A DNA stretch of 41,074 nt from Nitrosomonas sp. (GCF_022842015.1 NZ_JALHQJ010000022.1:1-41074); one strand, 5' to 3'. Counted from the stretch's first letter, positions 19,604-29,407 are shown. A program made the numbers and translations. The notes: generated by a model not told the origin, from the sequence alone.

Positions 19604-20938
19604 TTATAATTCCAACCCCATTTGCCTTGCCAGCAATGTCACCGGATGCAACACTTCTATCCGCACCCCGTCTTCATACATTCTATTTGAAAAATGCATC
19701 GCGCAACCAATATTTGAAGTAACTAGAAATCTGGCTCCGCTTACTTTAAGCGCCAATATCTTGTCATTCAGCAGCATATTAGCAATATCTGGCTGGTCTA
19801 AGAAATAAGTTCCTGCAGCGCCACAGCATTGATCATTACCTGGCAATGATACTGCTTGCGCACCTGGAATAAGTCCGACCAATTGATACGGATACGCTTG
19901 TTCCCGCAATACATTACGCTGACTACAGGGTTCATGCACTAAAATTTTTTCCGGTAGTGCTGCTAGACTCACACCATCCCATCCCCCACTTGCGATCAAA
20001 AATCGGCTGATATCTGCAATCCGAGCACGATCATTAGCCACTCCGGATTCAAGCAATTGCACGCCGCACCCTGTTGCTGTGCTGATAATCGCATCAATAT
20101 TGTATCTCGCAAAAGCAGATTTATTCTGACGCGACAACGCAGCAGCATCCTTTACCGCTCCGTCATGCTGATATATAGCACCACAACACACCTGATCGAC
20201 TGGGACACGCACCGTATATCCCAAATGATTCAACACATAAATACATGAATTTAACGTCGCCACATCAGTTAAACGCGCCACGCAACCTAAAAACAACCCA
20301 ACCTCTCCACGCTTTTTGCTTATTGCTGGGTAAGTCTCTTTCCAAAGATTATTCTTACCATACTTTTCGCCAGCCAATCCCGCTTGCGGAAATTTAATCA
20401 ATGGAAGCTGTGCGACAAACTGCAAAAGTTTATTATTACTCAAATAACTCGATTTCTTCATCCAGCGCAACCAGCCTTTCTTTTGTACAAAATAAAACAA
20501 ACTACGCAAACGATCCAACCGCACCGGCTGAGTAAGCAATTGTCTTTTCAGAAAACTTAACACAAAAGGCTTTTGGGGCAATTCAACAGATCTTGGTTGG
20601 TCAGCAATCAATACACGCATGGTATCAATCAAATTTCCATAAGCCACATTATTAGGACAGGCAACTTCACAAGCCCGGCAAGTCAAGCAACGATCCATAT
20701 GTTGAATGAATCGTGCATTCAATGGAATTCGTCCATTAACAAATCCATTCATCAAATTAATACGCCCACGCGGAGAGTCAGCCTCGGATTTCAGCAAGCG
20801 ATAAGTGGGGCAATGCGGCAAACACAATCCACACGAAACACATTGATTTGATTCATTGTTAATCAAATCTTTTGAAGATTCTGAAAGCAAATTCAATTGA
20901 TCAACCCCGCAAGTTTTAGCTTTAGCACAACCACCCAA
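19604..20938 (-). CDS. (Fe-S)-binding protein resembling glycolate oxidase subunit GlcF
   Basis: Two ferredoxin-type 4Fe-4S motifs near the N-terminus (CVSCGLCLPHCP and CLTCRACEVACP) are followed by two CCG domains (VCCGAIYQHDG, QCCGAAG). This is the GlcF/heterodisulfide-reductase-D layout, and PRGRINLMNG is typical of GlcF. A TAG codon lies immediately before TTG 20938, so the start must be at or after it. TTG 20896 would give an N-terminus (MNLLSESS) closer to the family. glcD and glcE are not adjacent, because the upstream side is the divergent rpsP operon. Substrate is therefore inferred only from similarity. Confidence 0.78.
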   Translation of the reverse strand: MGGCAKAKTCGVDQLNLLSESSKDLINNESNQCVSCGLCLPHCPTYRLLKSEADSPRGRINLMNGFVNGRIPLNARFIQHMDRCLTCRACEVACPNNVAYGNLIDTMRVLIADQPRSVELPQKPFVLSFLKRQLLTQPVRLDRLRSLFYFVQKKGWLRWMKKSSYLSNNKLLQFVAQLPLIKFPQAGLAGEKYGKNNLWKETYPAISKKRGEVGLFLGCVARLTDVATLNSCIYVLNHLGYTVRVPVDQVCCGAIYQHDGAVKDAAALSRQNKSAFARYNIDAIISTATGCGVQLLESGVANDRARIADISRFLIASGGWDGVSLAALPEKILVHEPCSQRNVLREQAYPYQLVGLIPGAQAVSLPGNDQCCGAAGTYFLDQPDIANMLLNDKILALKVSGARFLVTSNIGCAMHFSNRMYEDGVRIEVLHPVTLLARQMGLEL

Positions 20939-21115
20939 CTATTATTAATAAGCCAACAGTTTCAATAAGTATGATTATTTAATCACTTGTCACGTTCATT
21001 AAATTTAATGTAAAATTGAATGTTATCTAGTTGCTCAAGCACGTCGCTCTTCTGAGCTAAAAATTAACATTAATTAATCCAACAGTTTAGTTATAGTATA
21101 GGCAAACATCAAATT

Positions 21116-21385
21116 ATGGTCATTATAAGATTAGCGCGGGGTGGTGCGAAAAAGCGCCCTTTTTTTAACATGGTTGTAGCAAATTCACAATATGCTCGCG
21201 ATGGACGATTCATAGAACGTGTCGGTTTTTACAATCCAAGAGCGACCGGTGGCGAAGAAGCTCTTCGAGTTCAATTGGAACGAGTTGCTTACTGGCAATC
21301 CCAGGGGGCGCAATTATCATCAACTGTGTCTCGACTAATCAAACAATTTTCAACTAAAAAAGAAGCCCCGGCAAACGGCAGCTAA
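21116..21385 (+). CDS. rpsP: 30S ribosomal protein S16
   Basis: 89 aa, with [39 protein letters not shown] and [19 protein letters not shown] all diagnostic of bS16. It is first in the conserved operon rpsP-rimM-trmD-rplS. The ATG lacks a clear Shine-Dalgarno sequence. A TATAGT at 21092-21097 may be the -10 of its promoter, without a convincing -35. Confidence 0.97.
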   Translation: MVIIRLARGGAKKRPFFNMVVANSQYARDGRFIERVGFYNPRATGGEEALRVQLERVAYWQSQGAQLSSTVSRLIKQFSTKKEAPANGS

Positions 21386-21400
21386 ACCAAAATTGTACGA

Positions 21401-21913
21401 ATGATAGTAATGGGTCATATCATCGGCTCATATGGAATTTATGGCTGGATAAAAATCAGTCCCTATACAGAGCACTTAGATGGATTGATGGAATATTCAC
21501 AATGGTGGTTAGGTAACGAAAATACCGAATGGCAAAAAGTGCATGTGATTAATGGCCGTATCCACGGCACCACTTTGCTAGCAAAGTTAAAAGAATATGC
21601 TGACCGCACGCAAGCAACCAAACTCAAAGGAACACAAATTGCAATCCCTCGCGATTGGCTACCTGATTTACCTGAGAATGGAGCTGACGGTTATTACTGG
21701 GCTGATTTAGTTAATGCCAAGGTCATTAATTTAAAAGGAGAGGAACTAGGCACAGTTGCCGGTTTATTCGAAACAGGTGCAAACGATGTTTTGCGCATAA
21801 CAGGAACAGACAAAGAAAAAGAAGAAATTCTTATACCCTGTATTTCGCAGTATGTTGTGAAAGTCGATTTGAAACATGCTCAGATCATAGTTGACTGGAA
21901 TTGGGATTATTAA
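21401..21913 (+). CDS. rimM: ribosome maturation factor RimM
   Basis: 170 aa. The N-terminal RimM domain reads [21 protein letters not shown], and the PRC-barrel at the C-terminus has [27 protein letters not shown] and [11 protein letters not shown]. RimM binds S19 and helps mature the 30S head. The start is placed at ATG 21401, 15 bp after rpsP; trmD follows 10 bp later. Confidence 0.96.
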   Translation: MIVMGHIIGSYGIYGWIKISPYTEHLDGLMEYSQWWLGNENTEWQKVHVINGRIHGTTLLAKLKEYADRTQATKLKGTQIAIPRDWLPDLPENGADGYYWADLVNAKVINLKGEELGTVAGLFETGANDVLRITGTDKEKEEILIPCISQYVVKVDLKHAQIIVDWNWDY

Positions 21914-21923
21914 GGCACGAGCC

Positions 21924-22718
21924 ATGCCATTTGAATTCGATGTCATCACATTGTTTCCGGAAATGTTCGATGCCATTACACAACATGGCGTAACAGGTAA
22001 AGCAAGCAGAAACGGAATTTTCAATCTCAGCACGTGGAATCCGCGAAACTTTACTCATGATCATTATCGCACAGTAGATGATAGTTCCTACGGTGGTGGG
22101 CCTGGAATGGTCATGATGGTTCAACCCTTAGACGACGCCATTATTCAGGCGCGGAAAAGACAGAATGCATTAGGCATTAATAAACCCACAGTTGCCTACC
22201 TAACACCCCAAGGAAGTCGGCTTGATCATGAAATGGTCACACAACTGGGCAAACTGGCAGGTTTAGTATTACTCTGCGGGCGCTATGAAGGTATCGATGA
22301 ACGTTTGATCAACCGTCAGGTAGATGTAGAAATATCTATTGGTGATTATGTTGTTTCTGGTGGAGAGTTGGCCGCAATGGTATTGATAGATTGTATTGCA
22401 AGACATATTCCAGGAACACTAGGTGATCCGGAATCTGCAAACCAAGACTCATTCGTGGAGGGATTGCTAGATTATCCACACTATACTCGCCCAGAAATTT
22501 ACAAGGGCCACCATGTACCCGAAATACTAATGTCAGGCAATCATGCAAAGATCCATCGCTGGCGTTTTCAGCAAGCGCTTGGTAGAACATGGTTAAAAAG
22601 GCCCGATTTATTTAATTTAAAATTTGCCCATGGGTTAACAGTAGAAGAAGAAAAGCTTTTAGAAGAATTTAAACAGTCCTGCAAATCCAGGCAATCGGTC
22701 AATAGGAGAAAAACATGA
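21924..22718 (+). CDS. trmD: tRNA (guanine-37-N1)-methyltransferase
   Basis: SPOUT methyltransferase making m1G37, which prevents frameshifting on proline and some other codons. Diagnostic segments are [62 protein letters not shown] (trefoil knot) and [14 protein letters not shown] 21924 is chosen (264 aa) because it begins the conserved domain; the open frame from 21891 runs into rimM. The stop overlaps the rplS start by 4 bp. Confidence 0.97.
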   Translation: MPFEFDVITLFPEMFDAITQHGVTGKASRNGIFNLSTWNPRNFTHDHYRTVDDSSYGGGPGMVMMVQPLDDAIIQARKRQNALGINKPTVAYLTPQGSRLDHEMVTQLGKLAGLVLLCGRYEGIDERLINRQVDVEISIGDYVVSGGELAAMVLIDCIARHIPGTLGDPESANQDSFVEGLLDYPHYTRPEIYKGHHVPEILMSGNHAKIHRWRFQQALGRTWLKRPDLFNLKFAHGLTVEEEKLLEEFKQSCKSRQSVNRRKT

Positions 22719-23137
22719 ACTTGATTGAGCAATTAGAAGCAGAAGAAATGAAACGCCTGAACAAAGACTTACCCGACTTCTCCCCTGGAGATACCATTAC
22801 TGTCAATGTCAATGTTGTCGAAGGAGAGCGTAAGCGTGTACAGGCCTATGAAGGTGTTGTGATAGCCAAAAGAAATCGCGGACTGAATTCGGCATTCACT
22901 GTTCGTAAAATTTCAAGCGGAGAGGGTGTAGAACGTACTTTTCAAACCTATTCCCCACTGATCGCAAGCATTGAAGTTAAACGCCGAGGCGCAGTTTGCC
23001 GTGCAAAACTTTATTACCTCAGGGATCGTGCTGGCAAATCAGCCCGTATTCGCGAGAAACTACCTGCTCGTGCTGGTAGTAACAAAAACCTAAAACAACC
23101 CGCACAACCAGAACCAGCCTCAATCACAACAGAGTAA
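22715..23137 (+). CDS. rplS: 50S ribosomal protein L19
   Basis: 140 aa. [49 protein letters not shown] and [26 protein letters not shown] are standard bL19. A strong AGGAG ribosome site sits inside the end of trmD. A C-terminal tail rich in Pro, Gln and Ala of about 20 residues goes beyond the E. coli protein (115 aa). Confidence 0.97.
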   Translation: MNLIEQLEAEEMKRLNKDLPDFSPGDTITVNVNVVEGERKRVQAYEGVVIAKRNRGLNSAFTVRKISSGEGVERTFQTYSPLIASIEVKRRGAVCRAKLYYLRDRAGKSARIREKLPARAGSNKNLKQPAQPEPASITTE

Positions 23138-23167
23138 ATACGGGCATATAGTCGGCCAATAATTAAT

Positions 23168-23195
23168 CCGTACATTACGTTACATCAATGTACGG
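23168..23195 (+). terminator. hairpin after rplS, possible terminator
   Basis: CCGTACATT (23168-23176) and AATGTACGG (23187-23195) form a perfect 9-bp stem with a 10-nt loop, about 30 bp after the rplS stop. No U-run follows, so it is either a weak terminator or an mRNA-end-stabilising hairpin, placed between convergent rplS and arsC. Confidence 0.45.
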
Positions 23196-23228
23196 TGATT
23201 GAAATTAAAGACCAAGTCTACAAGTTTA

Positions 23229-23573
23229 TTATTTAAGAAAATCCATAACAGTTTCTGGTGGACGGCATAGCTTTGCTCTGTTGCCACTGACTACAATGGG
23301 ACGTTGAATCAGATCCGGGTTTTCCACCATCGCCTTAATAATTTCATCATCGGATGCGGCGCTTAAATTATGTGCAGCCGGCTCGTCCTTGCGAAGGATA
23401 TCACGCACTGGCAAATTAAGTTTTTGAATCAATTCTCGCAGCTTCCCCACCGTTAAGGGTGTTTCATAATAATTAATTGACTCAAATTCCTCACCACTCT
23501 CCTTAAGCAGAGATAATGTCGCTCTACATTTACTGCAAGTAGGCTTTTGATAGATAACGATCTTATCGGTCAT
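23229..23573 (-). CDS. ArsC family (arsenate reductase/Spx-like) protein
   Basis: 114 aa thioredoxin-like fold. The N-terminal catalytic segment reads PTCSKCRATL, with a CxxC instead of the single-Cys form of classical ArsC. The C-terminal RPIVVSGNRAKLCRPPE matches the arginines that bind arsenate in ArsC. No ars operon genes (arsB, arsR) adjoin it. It could be an arsenate reductase or a redox protein of the YffB type; glutathione-linked chemistry is inferred. Confidence 0.8.
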   Translation of the reverse strand: MTDKIVIYQKPTCSKCRATLSLLKESGEEFESINYYETPLTVGKLRELIQKLNLPVRDILRKDEPAAHNLSAASDDEIIKAMVENPDLIQRPIVVSGNRAKLCRPPETVMDFLK

Positions 23574-23636
23574 ACCGTTTCCTTGTCATAACTGGGCAAT
23601 AGAAGACATAAGTCTAGAAATGTTGCATTCCTTATT

Positions 23637-24152
23637 TCATTTCACGCCGCACTCAGCTGAAATTGCTTTATGGGCTGCAGTTGAGCCACTGAGTCCAAAT
23701 GTATCTGTTGTTGCGGTACCTCGCGCAGATGCTCCTTTAACCACCAGTGAGTTTCCTCGCTTGATTGCATCCGTGATCTTATTGTCAGTAGCTTCGTCTG
23801 AGCCCCACGCTGAATCATCCTGAGTAAAAAGACGAAAATTCTGATTATTCACAATAACTGTCGCGTCACTTCCTGGTTTATAGGAATAGCCAGCAATAAA
23901 ACTGAAAACATTTTTACTTTTCTCAGCTGGACGATGCGTAATCAGAGCAAAAACATCACCACGTTTGGTGTAATTTCCCTCTGATTTTTTAGGTTGACTC
24001 ACCATATAACAAACTTTGCTATCGCTTTCCATAAACGTATAAGCCGTCCAGTCACCATGCTGGCCAATAAGTTTCGGCTCCGCAGCTTGAACCGAATTGC
24101 ATAAGATAAAAATAGCGCCAATAGTTACTAATCTGGTAAATTTATGCTTCAT
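23637..24152 (-). CDS. exported protein of the invasion-associated locus B (IalB) family
   Basis: A signal peptide (MKHKFTRLV, hydrophobic core, cut after NSVQA) precedes GQHGDWTAYTFMESDSKVCYMVSQPKK, typical of IalB-family proteins. Two cysteines (in KVCYM and near the C-terminal AECGVK) could form the disulfide seen in the family. The frame is open from 24179, but ATG 24152 follows an AAGG ribosome site and starts the signal sequence (171 aa). The family is common in environmental alpha- and betaproteobacteria and its general function is unknown; the name does not imply invasiveness. Confidence 0.75.
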   Translation of the reverse strand: MKHKFTRLVTIGAIFILCNSVQAAEPKLIGQHGDWTAYTFMESDSKVCYMVSQPKKSEGNYTKRGDVFALITHRPAEKSKNVFSFIAGYSYKPGSDATVIVNNQNFRLFTQDDSAWGSDEATDNKITDAIKRGNSLVVKGASARGTATTDTFGLSGSTAAHKAISAECGVK

Positions 24153-24253
24153 TTTAGAAACCTTGAAAATTATAGTCATTACAGTTTTGATTAATCGGAG
24201 TCAAAAAACAAGAAGCATTTTCACTCCAACCTGCTAATCATAAAATAAAATCA

Positions 24254-24508
24254 TTAACAACCTTCCATCTTGTAAATATAAAAACCATTCTGGCTGATTT
24301 CATCCATAACATTAGCAGGCGCACTTTGACTGTGGCAGAAACTACATTCCTTACTGGTAATAACTGCATCGCCTTCACCAATTGATGTAAGCCATTGTTT
24401 TGCATACTCGACAGCTTTTTGGTCATCCTTCACCGCAGTAAATACATCAAAGTGCATCGTATGACCATCTTTCGCTTTAACATAAGTATCGTAAACATGT
24501 ATTTGCAT
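24254..24508 (-). CDS. DUF2024 family protein
   Basis: 84 aa beginning MQIHVYDTYVKAKDGHTMHFDV and containing a CSFCHS dicysteine centre near the C-terminus, which fits the DUF2024 family. The family is small, soluble and of unknown function. The start ATG has a nearby AAGGAAA ribosome site. It sits upstream of the IalB-like and ArsC-like genes on the same strand. Confidence 0.72.
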   Translation of the reverse strand: MQIHVYDTYVKAKDGHTMHFDVFTAVKDDQKAVEYAKQWLTSIGEGDAVITSKECSFCHSQSAPANVMDEISQNGFYIYKMEGC

Positions 24509-24675
24509 ATTATTTTCCTTGAAAACAGATTATTTAGAACTAAAGACATGCAGCGACCCCCATCCAACACGACCCGCTACCTATATAATAACTATACCAA
24601 TTAATCGATTAAACCGCCATGAGAAATGCACAACGATTCAATCCTGACAGGATCAGGTCATTGCATAAAAAAACA

Positions 24676-25359
24676 TTATTTCTTTCTCGCGACCAATACT
24701 CCGTCCCGAATTGGATTAATAAACACATCAAAATCCGGGTCATTAAAAATTAGCCGATTATGTTCGACTATCGCCGCCGTCGACACATCGATCTCCTCCT
24801 GATAATTCTTCATTGCCACCCGTCCATGCCATAAAACATTATCCGCAATGTATAGACCGCCAGAACGTATCCTATGCTTGGCTATTTGCCATATTTCTGG
24901 GTAAGCGCTTTTATCGACATCGTTATAGCAAATATCAAACAAGCCATCAGTCTGTTCAAAAACATCTTGTGCCAGATTCACATGAAATTCTATACGTTGC
25001 CATAACTCTGCAGCAGAAAGATATTTTTCTGCGCGATTACGATTTGCTGCATCTAAATCGCTACATATCACACGGCCATCATGCCCAATTGCCTTTGCGA
25101 ACCAATAAGCCGAATAACCAAAACCGCTGCCGAATTCAAATATTTTTTTAGCATTGATCATACTCGCCTGAGTTTTAAGAAAAATACCGACCAGACGATT
25201 CACAATCGGAAAATTCTCTTGCCGCGCAAGCTCTTCCATTTCAAAAAGAACCGGGTGATCTGTGCGTATAACTAAGTTACGCATATATGCTTCAATAGCA
25301 GGATTAACCGGGATTAATCCGTCTGAATCATCAATACCTGCCGATCGAAAATCATCCAT
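24676..25359 (-). CDS. SAM-dependent O-methyltransferase (family 3)
   Basis: 227 aa class I methyltransferase resembling the caffeoyl-CoA/catechol O-methyltransferase group. The SAM loop is KIFEFGSGFGYSAYWFAKA, then VICSDLD and the metal-site segment FDICYNDVDKSAYPEIW, followed by SGGLYIADNVLWHGRV. The usual FID in the third motif is ICYND here. Last gene of the minus-strand polysaccharide run, 28 bp after the preceding methyltransferase. The substrate is unknown. Confidence 0.82.
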   Translation of the reverse strand: MDDFRSAGIDDSDGLIPVNPAIEAYMRNLVIRTDHPVLFEMEELARQENFPIVNRLVGIFLKTQASMINAKKIFEFGSGFGYSAYWFAKAIGHDGRVICSDLDAANRNRAEKYLSAAELWQRIEFHVNLAQDVFEQTDGLFDICYNDVDKSAYPEIWQIAKHRIRSGGLYIADNVLWHGRVAMKNYQEEIDVSTAAIVEHNRLIFNDPDFDVFINPIRDGVLVARKK

Positions 25360-25387
25360 ACCCTGTCCACTCAGTTAAAAGAATCAG

Positions 25388-26392
25388 TCACTTTCTCGTA
25401 GAGATCAACACACACTCCTCACCGGAGTCCCGATTAAATAAAAAAATAATTCGCGCCACAAGTTGAAACCAGAACCCTCTCAAAACATCACGCACAGTAA
25501 TATGATGCCGCCCTTCTGTTGTATCGTTCACAAAAGATGTACTTGCCTGACCAATGCCAAAAGCACCTACCATTGTCGTCCATGAGCGCAAAGAATTGAA
25601 TTCGGCTTTCTGTGCAAGCTGGCACAATGTTTTACGAGAAAATAAATGTAAGTGTCTGGGTGGCTCAAGTCCACGCCACCCCGTACCAAACCTGCGGTGA
25701 CCATAGCTCGCCACATTCGGCGTCAGGACAACCAGTACGCCATCTTTTTTAAGTAGGCGATAACACGTCTTTAGCAAAGCCAGAGGATCATGTACATGTT
25801 CAATCACATGGCTCAAAATAACAGCATCATAACCTTCGGTTACATCCAAGCTTTCAAGCATCCCTAAATGCACGGAGATACCTCTTTCTTCACGGACATA
25901 ACTGGCTGCTACCGGATCAACCTCCTGCCCCACAACATCCCAACCCAATGCTTGCATTCGCGCCAATCGTTTACCGTTACCACAACCAACCTCCAATAGC
26001 CAACCCGGCAAGGTCTGATCCAAATACATACACTTATAGCGCTTGCGCTCTTTTCGCAACCCCAGCAGATAGATACTCAGACTATGCAAAACTACGCGAA
26101 TAATACGCGCCATCCGTGTTTGCTGCATATAATTTGATGAGGCATGCGTATAATAATTTTGGTACGCTTTCCCGATCTCACTTAACGTAGGTCTTGGATC
26201 AAGCCAAACCAAACCGCAATCAGTCTCTCTGCATGCTTTAAAACTCCATTCTCCATGAGTGCCAAAAAGATAATCACTACAGTGACGATACAATATTTTC
26301 CCAGGCTTTCCACACAAATAGCAATCTGACGTTGCTTCAGTGCCGATCAGATTTTGCCGCAGCGAATTCTTAACTGTCTCGTTCACGTTCAT
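25388..26392 (-). CDS. class I SAM methyltransferase with N-terminal Cys motifs
   Basis: 334 aa. Residues about 22-60 hold CYLCGK and a later CRETDCGLVW, a possible zinc site, followed by WLLEVGCGNGKRLARM (SAM binding) and AVILSHVIEHVHDPLALL typical of Methyltransf_23. This arrangement is common in O-antigen and capsule loci, where such enzymes methylate sugars or sugar nucleotides. Its start overlaps the end of the O-antigen ligase gene by 23 bp, so the two are coupled. Exact substrate unknown. Confidence 0.82.
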   Translation of the reverse strand: MNVNETVKNSLRQNLIGTEATSDCYLCGKPGKILYRHCSDYLFGTHGEWSFKACRETDCGLVWLDPRPTLSEIGKAYQNYYTHASSNYMQQTRMARIIRVVLHSLSIYLLGLRKERKRYKCMYLDQTLPGWLLEVGCGNGKRLARMQALGWDVVGQEVDPVAASYVREERGISVHLGMLESLDVTEGYDAVILSHVIEHVHDPLALLKTCYRLLKKDGVLVVLTPNVASYGHRRFGTGWRGLEPPRHLHLFSRKTLCQLAQKAEFNSLRSWTTMVGAFGIGQASTSFVNDTTEGRHHITVRDVLRGFWFQLVARIIFLFNRDSGEECVLISTRK

Positions 26393-27602
26393 TCCAGTTC
26401 ATAGCTATCGCAGTAATTATCAACAACAAAATCGGTGTTCTGCTAAAAATAATAAAAGTCTCCGTAAACCCAGCTAGAAAGATAAAACTTACTAAGCCCG
26501 CACCGAGTAAATTCAAATTGCTCCTATGAAATGCTTGGTACCAGCTCCATAATAGAAACCCCAAGGTCAGCATACCTGGAATACCGACATGCATGCCAAT
26601 TTCAATCCAATCATTATGGTAATGCACAGTTTCCTGGAATTCCGGCAAATCCTTATATAGGCCATTCCTGTACGTCACAATGGTCTTTTCGAAATATTTC
26701 TCGGGTGCGCCTGTACCAAAACCTGACAAAGGACGCTCTGCAATGCCATGTAGACCAACATCCCACATTGCAAGGCGATAGCCTAAACTGGAACTGTGAT
26801 TTCCTTGCTGTAATAATTCGATATCACTTTTTATCTGCATCAATCTAACCTGAAATGCAGGACTACTATAAGCAAAAGCAACTCCGACTATCAGCATTAA
26901 AAGCAAGATACTAAAAAACTTTCTCATTTCTATTTTGTAACGCAAAAAGATTATCAGTAATATGCTAATTAAGGTTACTAACAAAAACATTCTTCCATTC
27001 TGATGAAATTGAATGAAAAGTAAAGTCAAAGCGCCCATCACAAACAATATCTGCAGTTTGATCGATGGATTCATGCAAGCAATTCCACTGGTTACAATTG
27101 CGCCAATCCCAAGCATTGCCGAAAAACTCAAATAAGACATTCCCAGCAATGGAATGCCTTGAGCATCAATGTCAAGCCACTGATAAACTCCAACCGCGAG
27201 AACACATAAATAACTAGCAATCAAGCTACCCAACGCCCACGGCAGGCGCTCTTTGTTCATCAGGGAACAAAAGGGAATAAAAATTAGGAGCGCAAAATAC
27301 TTTAACCATTTCATTCGTGCATTTTGTGGCCATTCACTCCATAGCAACCCTAGCAACAATAGCGCACACAAAAGTAGTAATGCTTGCACCAGCGGCACTT
27401 TGAACATTTGATTCAGACGACATGCACCACCGTCCATAAGCCATGCAACTATCAGCAGTGGAGAAGAAATAAGCATCCACTCGCTGCGCCAGAATCCTAC
27501 GCAAAAAAAGACCAATGCAAACCGAATGAACCAATCCCGTCTTGTATTATTCGTTGGCATAGAACCGATAGACTGAGACTCTAGAGTGACGCGGCGTTCC
27601 AT
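26370..27602 (-). CDS. O-antigen ligase/polymerase-like membrane protein (Wzy/WaaL family)
   Basis: About ten or more membrane spans. A large periplasmic loop ends in VHYHNDWIEIGMHVGIPGML, the Wzy_C signature where the His is important for ligation. It may join O-chain to lipid A-core or polymerise repeat units; sequence alone does not decide. The frame is open from 27683, but that part lies in the GT2 gene. ATG 27602 (410 aa, weak AGAAG ribosome site) or ATG 27560 are the likely starts. Confidence 0.8.
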   Translation of the reverse strand: MERRVTLESQSIGSMPTNNTRRDWFIRFALVFFCVGFWRSEWMLISSPLLIVAWLMDGGACRLNQMFKVPLVQALLLLCALLLLGLLWSEWPQNARMKWLKYFALLIFIPFCSLMNKERLPWALGSLIASYLCVLAVGVYQWLDIDAQGIPLLGMSYLSFSAMLGIGAIVTSGIACMNPSIKLQILFVMGALTLLFIQFHQNGRMFLLVTLISILLIIFLRYKIEMRKFFSILLLMLIVGVAFAYSSPAFQVRLMQIKSDIELLQQGNHSSSLGYRLAMWDVGLHGIAERPLSGFGTGAPEKYFEKTIVTYRNGLYKDLPEFQETVHYHNDWIEIGMHVGIPGMLTLGFLLWSWYQAFHRSNLNLLGAGLVSFIFLAGFTETFIIFSRTPILLLIITAIAMNWNERERDS

Positions 27603-28609
27603 TCGCGCACTTCTAAGCGGCGCAACAGAACAAACAATTTCAATAAAGTGCGTGTCCATACAGGAACAGCTGGAAGCAACCACACCGCAGTGATACGCTT
27701 ATCTTCTCGCGACCAACCACGTAACATTAATTTCACCACCACACTCAGGTTAATTTTGCTGTTGCGCATTTGCAGACAGGATAGCACTGGCAATCGCGCG
27801 GGCGTTAACCAATGGAGTCGCCCACCTTGCCACATCACTTGCTCAAGCGAATCTACCAATTCTAAAGGCAGATCGGCCAATGTATAAGCACCCGAAACAA
27901 CCAGAATATTTTGCCGTGCGAGTGGATAGCGCGAAAAATATAACGCACGATTGCGCTGCACTAATTCCTGATATGCTTTTCCGCGCCCGAATGACACACC
28001 GATTTCATGACGAACCACTGCATCCGGATGCACCCCCATGCGCCACCCTTGCTTCATCAACCGCCGCCCTAGATCAGTGTCTTCATAGTAGCCCCGACCA
28101 AATTGCACATCAAATCCGCCCATCGCTTGAAAAACAGCACGACGGATCAAAAAAGCGTAGCCTCTAAATCGATAGGTGGCAATATAACCGCCTGGTTGAC
28201 GCAAGTAATGGTCAGCCTTTGCACTTGGAATATCTCCTTCAGCTGGACTAATAACCGCCAATTTTTGGTCAACAGTAATCGCTGCACAAAGTAGAGGCAA
28301 GAAATTTCCCAGAACTTCGATATCTGAATTGAGTACCAGTATCCAATCAGCATCAGAACGCGCAGCGGCATCATTCACTGATCTTCCATACCCCTGATTG
28401 TCCGGCGCATGAAAAACCTTGACTTGTGGATGCGAGAGGCCATCCAGCATGGCACGAGTTTCTGGTTCCGAAGCATCGTCCTGGACATAAACCGTTCGAA
28501 TGGATAAACCCAGATGCGCCACCACAGAATCAATGCACCGTTTGCTAAATTCCGGTGCATTATAGACAGGAATCACTACATCAATTGTGGGAGTCGGGAA
28601 CGTACTCAT
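27581..28609 (-). CDS. glycosyltransferase family 2
   Basis: 342 aa GT-A enzyme: IDVVIPVYNAPEFSKRCIDSV at the N-terminus, DDAS, WILVLNSDIEVLG as the DxD region, RGYAFLIRRAVFQAMGGFD, and YEDTDLGRRLMKQGWRM. It probably transfers a sugar to a lipid-linked or core acceptor on the cytoplasmic face. The C-terminal third (about residue 240 on) has no recognisable motif. It overlaps the ligase start and follows fkbM by 21 bp. Confidence 0.87.
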   Translation of the reverse strand: MSTFPTPTIDVVIPVYNAPEFSKRCIDSVVAHLGLSIRTVYVQDDASEPETRAMLDGLSHPQVKVFHAPDNQGYGRSVNDAAARSDADWILVLNSDIEVLGNFLPLLCAAITVDQKLAVISPAEGDIPSAKADHYLRQPGGYIATYRFRGYAFLIRRAVFQAMGGFDVQFGRGYYEDTDLGRRLMKQGWRMGVHPDAVVRHEIGVSFGRGKAYQELVQRNRALYFSRYPLARQNILVVSGAYTLADLPLELVDSLEQVMWQGGRLHWLTPARLPVLSCLQMRNSKINLSVVVKLMLRGWSREDKRITAVWLLPAVPVWTRTLLKLFVLLRRLEVREWNAASL

Positions 28610-28630
28610 TACCCAAGAAAAAACAACAGA

Positions 28631-29407
28631 TCAAATCCTGCCGAAGATCAAATAGGTTTCACCCCAGTTCCTGGATGGTCTTCGAGTCACTTCCAGACCG
28701 GCTTGTCTCATAATCGCAATGGCCTTATCCTGCTCGACATCGGTTCCCAATTCGATAATCACTGATTTCAACGCGGGGTTTCCCAGAACGGTGGACGCGC
28801 CTTCCAGAATAGGAATTTCTATCCCATCGACATCAATTTTTATATAATTAGGACATGGAAATCCCCATTTCCCGCACAAATCATCCAATGTCACACCAAA
28901 CATTCCTTGAATGTGCGTCGCTGATATTTTCATATTCTCCAGATTCTCATGTCCGAATTGAGACCGATTCCCCCCCGGAATGAATTTAGGAATATACAAC
29001 TTGGAAAACTCACTGCGACCCGATACCGCAACGCAGTAGGATAAAATATGACTCCCTAAATTATTCAAGTAAATATTTTTATTGAGCGCATAGTAGTTAT
29101 TGCTCTGTGGCTCAAAAGAAAATATCTGCACAGCGTTGCCATATTTTTTCGCCGGATACAATGAATATTGACCAATATTAGCGCCAATATCAAAATAGCA
29201 CGAGCCCGGTTCAAAGCTATCCAGCCAATCCAACGTATCAGGTTCTTTCTTCGAATACGTTTTGGCTCGATTGAGCGTACGCAAGTGATCAACCGAAATC
29301 AGAATCCGTTGATCCCGCACTCGCACATCGGTATAGCCACCCTTCAGTTTATAGGCTGCCACGATCAACTCGTTAAAAATATCCATAGCTCGAATCTTAT
29401 CTCTCAT
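28631..29407 (-). CDS. FkbM family methyltransferase
   Basis: 258 aa. SAM-binding YFDIGANIGQYSLYPAKK, the acidic FSFEPQSNNYYALNKNI and a C-terminal PNYIKIDVDGIEIPILEGA match Methyltransf_21 (FkbM), often O-methylating sugars in polysaccharide loci. ATG 29407 or ATG 29386 (start of MDIFNELIVAA) could begin the protein. It lies in a tight run with glycosyltransferases, supporting a role in decorating surface sugar. Confidence 0.85.
   Translation of the reverse strand: MRDKIRAMDIFNELIVAAYKLKGGYTDVRVRDQRILISVDHLRTLNRAKTYSKKEPDTLDWLDSFEPGSCYFDIGANIGQYSLYPAKKYGNAVQIFSFEPQSNNYYALNKNIYLNNLGSHILSYCVAVSGRSEFSKLYIPKFIPGGNRSQFGHENLENMKISATHIQGMFGVTLDDLCGKWGFPCPNYIKIDVDGIEIPILEGASTVLGNPALKSVIIELGTDVEQDKAIAIMRQAGLEVTRRPSRNWGETYLIFGRI

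Noticed and set aside
21064..21097. TTAACA/TATAGT pair as rpsP promoter
   Set aside because: Spacing of 22 bp is too long; only the -10 candidate was kept as a remark.
24640..24665. Possible terminator hairpin (CCTGA...TCAGG) after the O-methyltransferase gene
   Set aside because: Only a 5-bp stem and no T-run on the minus strand after it.
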